NCBI GenBank assembly: GCA_021824855.1
Contig: JAKAJX010000045.1
Coordinates: 1 to 9,275, forward strand
DNA length: 9,275 bases
DNA from: Bacteroidota bacterium
GTDB lineage: Bacteria > Bacteroidota > Bacteroidia > Chitinophagales > Chitinophagaceae
Direction of reading: 5' to 3'
Under the pieces are notes generated by a model. That model was given only the letters and a program-made list of their open reading frames with translations. It was not told where the DNA came from and searched no databases. How positions within the stretch are numbered: position 1 is the stretch's first letter; each line of letters begins with the position of its first letter. This document shows positions 6,299 to 9,275 of this stretch, piece by piece. A program made the position numbers and the translations under genes.

Positions 6299-7372
6299 AT
6301 GCACGCCAATAAAAAAATATTATTAGTTGAAGACAATGAAGATATGCGTGAAAATACCGCAGAAATTTTGCAGTTAGCTCAGTATAAAGTTATTACTGCG
6401 GCTAACGGAAAAGAAGGAATTGAAATGGCCGAATCGGAAAACCCCGATTTGATTATTTGCGATATTATGATGCCTGTTTTAGATGGTTATGGAGTTTTGC
6501 ACATGCTTAGCAAAAACGAATCTACTTCATCTATTCCTTTTATTTTTCTTACTGCAAAAGCAGAACGTTCCGATCTAAGAAAAGGTATGGAAATGGGCGC
6601 AGATGATTATTTAACCAAGCCTTTTGATGATATTGAGTTATTAAATGCGGTTGAAAGCCGACTTAAAAAAGCTGAGCTGTTAAAAAAAGATTTTGCAAAC
6701 AATATATACGGCTTGAATGATTTTTTGAAAGATGCAAAAGGAATTGAAACTTTAAAAAAATTATCTGAAGAAGGAGAAATAAGAATTTATCGTAAAAAAG
6801 AAGAAGTTTATAAGGAAAACAATTATCCCAAAGGCGTTTATTTTTTAAATAAAGGAAAAGTAAAAACGCATAAGCTCAACGATTTTGGGAAAGATTTAAT
6901 TACCGGATTGTACAAGGAAGGAGATTTTTTTGGCTACATTCCATTATTTGATGAAGGAAAATATTCCGAATCTGCAACTGTAATGGAAGATTCAGAGCTT
7001 TGTTTAATTCCTAAAGATGATTTTTTTTCTTTAGTATATAAAAATGCCGAGGTTTCTAAAAAATTTATTAAAATACTTTCGAATAATCTTCGAGAAAAAG
7101 AAGAACAATTAGTAAAATTAGCCTATAACTCGGTTAGAAAAAAAGTAGCCGATGCCTTGGTAGCTTTGTACGATAGATATAAAAAAGAAGAAGATAGAGA
7201 AACTAATTTTACCATAACAATTTCTCGGGAAGATTTGGCCAATTTAGCTGGTATTGCAACTGAAAGCACTATTAGAACTTTAAGCGATTTGAAAGATGAA
7301 AAATTAATAGATATTAATGTTAGTAAAATTATTATTCTTAATTACGAAAAGCTTAGAAAAATACAAAATTAG
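6299..7372 (+). CDS. Response regulator with Crp/Fnr-type output, 357 aa
   Basis: The partner of the preceding kinase: a receiver domain fused to a Crp/Fnr-type transcription factor. The receiver (residues 5-120) is complete, with E11/D12, phospho-acceptor D55, T85 and K107. After a linker, a cyclic-nucleotide-binding-like beta barrel spans about 148-255, then a long dimer helix (about 260-285) and a winged helix-turn-helix. The HTH has ISREDLANLAG at 308-318 and recognition helix ESTIRTLSDL from E322, with R326 at a position expected to contact DNA. In E. coli Crp, cAMP is held by E72 and R82-S83. The matching positions here are Y213 and E224-S225, so cAMP binding is unlikely and phosphorylation is the probable input. 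There is no Fnr-like N-terminal cysteine cluster. The gene ends 2 nt before the stop of the convergent - strand gene. Target genes cannot be told from this window. Confidence 0.94.
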   Translation: MHANKKILLVEDNEDMRENTAEILQLAQYKVITAANGKEGIEMAESENPDLIICDIMMPVLDGYGVLHMLSKNESTSSIPFIFLTAKAERSDLRKGMEMGADDYLTKPFDDIELLNAVESRLKKAELLKKDFANNIYGLNDFLKDAKGIETLKKLSEEGEIRIYRKKEEVYKENNYPKGVYFLNKGKVKTHKLNDFGKDLITGLYKEGDFFGYIPLFDEGKYSESATVMEDSELCLIPKDDFFSLVYKNAEVSKKFIKILSNNLREKEEQLVKLAYNSVRKKVADALVALYDRYKKEEDRETNFTITISREDLANLAGIATESTIRTLSDLKDEKLIDINVSKIIILNYEKLRKIQN

Positions 7373-7374
7373 TT

Positions 7375-7764
7375 TTACGATTTAAAATTAGATGTACCGG
7401 TAATTTGTGAGGTAAGCATTTCACCTTGTTTATTTTGTTCTTCCAAACTCCAATTATCGGTAATGGTAGTGCCTAACCAAATATTTCCCGATTTACGCAT
7501 AACCTGAGTAAAAAGACCATAAATTGTATAGAACTTTTTCTCTAATTCACTAACCGTCATTTCAGAATCAATAACAATATTTTCTGCATTTTGCATTGCT
7601 CTAAAATGGGCAAAAGCCTTATCGCTATCAACCGATAATTTCCCCTGATTATGCTGATTCTGGCTATTTTTCCTATAAAATTCTAATTTCAAATAAGGAA
7701 ATATTTGATGAAAAGCCTCCTGAATTGCATAAATGCTACTTGTATCGTCTACTATAATTTTCAT
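7375..7764 (-). CDS. Conserved-looking hypothetical protein, 129 aa
   Basis: No named family is recognised. I recall similar short proteins in Bacteroidota, but this is from memory. The protein opens with MKIIVDDTSSIYAIQEAF and has an alpha/beta character. It contains FPYLKLEFYRK, a middle helix with MTVSELEKKFYTIYGLFTQV, and the motif RKSGNIWLGTTITDNWSLEEQN near the C-terminus. It has no signal peptide or membrane segment once the start is set correctly. The frame stays open to 7848, which would add 28 residues with a hydrophobic stretch. I prefer the ATG at 7764 because a good promoter (TAGTTTTG at 7783-7790) lies just upstream and would fall inside the longer version. It is convergent with the response regulator, with 2 nt between the stops, and divergent from rpoC. 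Confidence 0.82.
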   Translation of the reverse strand: MKIIVDDTSSIYAIQEAFHQIFPYLKLEFYRKNSQNQHNQGKLSVDSDKAFAHFRAMQNAENIVIDSEMTVSELEKKFYTIYGLFTQVMRKSGNIWLGTTITDNWSLEEQNKQGEMLTSQITGTSNFKS

Positions 7765-7782
7765 GTATATGTGCAATAAAAA

Positions 7783-7810
7783 CAAAACTATTGTTGAGGC
7801 CAATGTCAAA
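7783..7810 (-). promoter_or_regulatory. Bacteroidota-type promoter for the 129-aa gene
   Basis: On the - strand, TAGTTTTG (7790 down to 7783) matches the -7 consensus TAnnTTTG exactly. A TTTG (7810 to 7807) lies 16 nt upstream as the -33 element, slightly closer than usual. The -7 box ends 18 nt before the ATG at 7764, leaving a short leader. This supports that start. Confidence 0.6.
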
Positions 7811-7977
7811 AACTGATTATTGTCATGTTTTACACTGATACTGCTCATCTTGCTTAATAAAATAAAAATGTGAGTTGCATGTTAATTTCGGCTAATTGCT
7901 TGCTAAAATTTTGTAAAAACAGGCAAAAGCAAGGTAATTGTAAAAAAACTTTCCTTTTATATTTAAAATGGTATCCT

Positions 7978-7985
7978 TACCTTTG
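7978..7985 (+). promoter_or_regulatory. Bacteroidota-type -7 element upstream of rpoC
   Basis: TACCTTTG matches TAnnTTTG exactly. No clear TTG -33 element is seen at the expected distance; the region there is TTTTATATT. Transcription starting just downstream would give a leader of about 160 nt before rpoC. It implies that rpoC is transcribed from its own promoter here. Confidence 0.55.
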
Positions 7986-8151
7986 CCGCCTTAATGAATT
8001 TGAAGTATTCCATTCAATTTTAGGTAAAAAATGTACAATATCCGATTGATAATAGCACTTTTCAAAAATTCCTATTAACAATCGATGATATTTTTTGCAC
8101 TAAAAACGAATCGTTCTTCAAATCACGAACTTTAAAATTTCAATTAGAAAT
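7986..8151 (+). promoter_or_regulatory. rpoC 5' leader with a 9-codon mini-ORF
   Basis: The 166 nt between the -7 box and the rpoC ATG contain no gene of normal size. A mini-ORF at 7994-8023 reads MNLKYSIQF and then stops, very close to the expected transcription start. A second 15-codon frame begins at 8031. There is no strong hairpin with a U-tract. Any leader-peptide role is speculative. The rest of the intergenic gap (7765-7977) holds the promoter of the - strand gene and a weak CTTGCT/AGCAAG inverted repeat (7899-7904 with 7928-7933). Confidence 0.3.
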
Positions 8152-9275
8152 ATGGCCATCAAAAAAGACAATCGCCCAAAGTCAACTTTCTCTCAAATCA
8201 CTATTAGTCTTGCTTCTCCTGATTCTATTCTTGAAAGAAGTTTTGGTGAAGTTTTAAAACCCGAAACTATCAACTACCGTACTTATAAACCAGAAAGAGA
8301 TGGTTTATTTTGCGAAAGAATTTTTGGACCAGTAAAAGATTATGAATGTGCTTGCGGAAAGTATAAACGTATACGATATAAAGGTATTGTATGCGATAGA
8401 TGTGGAGTTGAAGTAACAGAAAAGAAAGTTCGTCGTGAGCGTATGGGGCATATTAAATTAGTGGTGCCCGTAGTTCATATTTGGTACTTTAAATCTTTGC
8501 CTAATAAAATTGGGTATTTATTAGGGATGAGTTCTAAAAAGTTAGAAAGTATAGTTTATTACGAAAGATATGTAGTTATACAAGGTGGAATAAAAGAAAA
8601 CTTAAATCCGGGCGATTTATTAACTGAAGAAGAATATTTAGATTTAATTGATAATCTTCCAAAAGATAATCAATACTTGCCTGATGAAGATCCTCAGAAG
8701 TTTATTGCTAAAATGGGAGCAGAAGCTGTGCATGATTTATTAGGTAGATTGGATTTGGATGAATTAAGTTTTTCATTGCGTAATGCAGCAGCGCATGAAA
8801 CATCTCAACAAAGAAAAGCCGATGCTTTAAAAAGATTAAGTGTGGTAGAAGCTTTTCGCGATGCAAGCACAAGAATTACCAATCGTCCGGAATGGATGGT
8901 AATGCAATATATTCCTGTTATTCCTCCTGAATTAAGACCATTAGTTCCATTGGATGGCGGTCGTTTTGCTTCATCCGATTTGAACGATTTATATCGCCGT
9001 GTAATTATCCGTAATAATCGTTTAAAACGTTTATTAGAAATTAAAGCACCCGAAGTAATCTTACGTAACGAAAAACGTATGTTACAAGAAGCTATTGATT
9101 CATTATTCGATAATTCTCGTAAATCAAATGCTGTTAAAGCAGAGGGTGGCCGTGCATTAAAATCTTTAAGTGATGTATTAAAAGGAAAGCAAGGTCGTTT
9201 CCGTCAAAATTTATTAGGTAAACGTGTAGATTATTCTGGTCGTTCTGTAATTGTGGTAGGTCCCGAACTTAAAAT
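8152..9275 (+). CDS. rpoC: RNA polymerase beta' subunit, N-terminal part (partial)
   Basis: The first 374 codons of the catalytic beta' subunit of RNA polymerase. The frame is open to the end of the window, so this is a gene cut by the window edge and not a truncation. Bacterial beta' chains of this phylum are about 1,400 residues. Visible landmarks are FGEVLKPETINYRTYKPERDGLF near the N-terminus, the zinc-binding cysteines C66, C68, C81 and C84 (C-x-C...C-x2-C), and RRERMGHI. Further on are NRPEWMVMQYIPVIPPELRP, the clamp/rudder-side LDGGRFASSDLNDLYRR region, and GRFRQNLLGKRVDYSGRSVIVVGP at the end. The catalytic NADFDGD motif lies beyond the window. The ATG at 8152 follows CAATTAGAAAT with no good Shine-Dalgarno. 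rpoB, normally immediately upstream, is not present in the preceding 8 kb. Confidence 0.98.
   Translation, partial: MAIKKDNRPKSTFSQITISLASPDSILERSFGEVLKPETINYRTYKPERDGLFCERIFGPVKDYECACGKYKRIRYKGIVCDRCGVEVTEKKVRRERMGHIKLVVPVVHIWYFKSLPNKIGYLLGMSSKKLESIVYYERYVVIQGGIKENLNPGDLLTEEEYLDLIDNLPKDNQYLPDEDPQKFIAKMGAEAVHDLLGRLDLDELSFSLRNAAAHETSQQRKADALKRLSVVEAFRDASTRITNRPEWMVMQYIPVIPPELRPLVPLDGGRFASSDLNDLYRRVIIRNNRLKRLLEIKAPEVILRNEKRMLQEAIDSLFDNSRKSNAVKAEGGRALKSLSDVLKGKQGRFRQNLLGKRVDYSGRSVIVVGPELK

Overview
The window looks like chromosomal DNA of an AT-rich member of the Bacteroidota. By eye the native genes sit at roughly 25-30% G+C. Three things suggest this phylum: promoter elements of the TAnnTTTG type with almost no Shine-Dalgarno sequences, a response regulator fused to a Crp-type output, and two proteins (517 and 129 aa) that resemble uncharacterised Bacteroidota proteins as far as I can recall. 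The window ends inside a clear rpoC gene. No tRNA, rRNA, CRISPR array or transposase was seen.

Layout. (1) 44-1597, + strand: a 517-aa helical, TPR-like protein of unknown function. (2) About 1600-3060: an island on the - strand with visibly higher G+C (about 40% in two hand-counted lines). Read in its own direction it holds a small one-helix membrane ORF broken by a 7-base G run, a 75-aa fragment resembling the C-terminal end of a restriction-endonuclease-like domain, and a 278-aa Bro-N protein. Imperfect palindromes lie at both ends, which suggests a small mobile or cassette-like insertion. (3) 3145-4956, +: a 603-aa protein whose motifs fit a nitronate monooxygenase/FabK-like flavin TIM barrel with a cysteine-containing C-terminal extension. 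(4) 5067-7372, +: a two-gene signalling operon, a soluble PAS histidine kinase followed 11 nt later by a receiver-Crp fusion. (5) 7375-7764, -: a 129-aa conserved-looking hypothetical protein, convergent with the operon and separated from it by 2 nt. (6) 7765-8151: a divergent intergenic region with a promoter for each flanking gene. (7) 8152 to the end, +: the first 374 codons of rpoC, with no rpoB upstream.

How the parts work together. The best functional unit is the kinase/regulator pair. The PAS domain has a histidine at the position of the FixL haem ligand, and the regulator merges the roles of a FixJ-like receiver and a FixK/Crp-like DNA-binding protein. It lacks the residues Crp uses to bind cAMP, so phosphorylation is the likely input. 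Whether the preceding flavoenzyme-like gene belongs to this circuit is unknown: 110 nt and an inverted repeat separate them. The strongest items to check are the gas or redox sensing hypothesis, the barrel family, the island with its G-run frameshift, and the separation of rpoC from rpoB.
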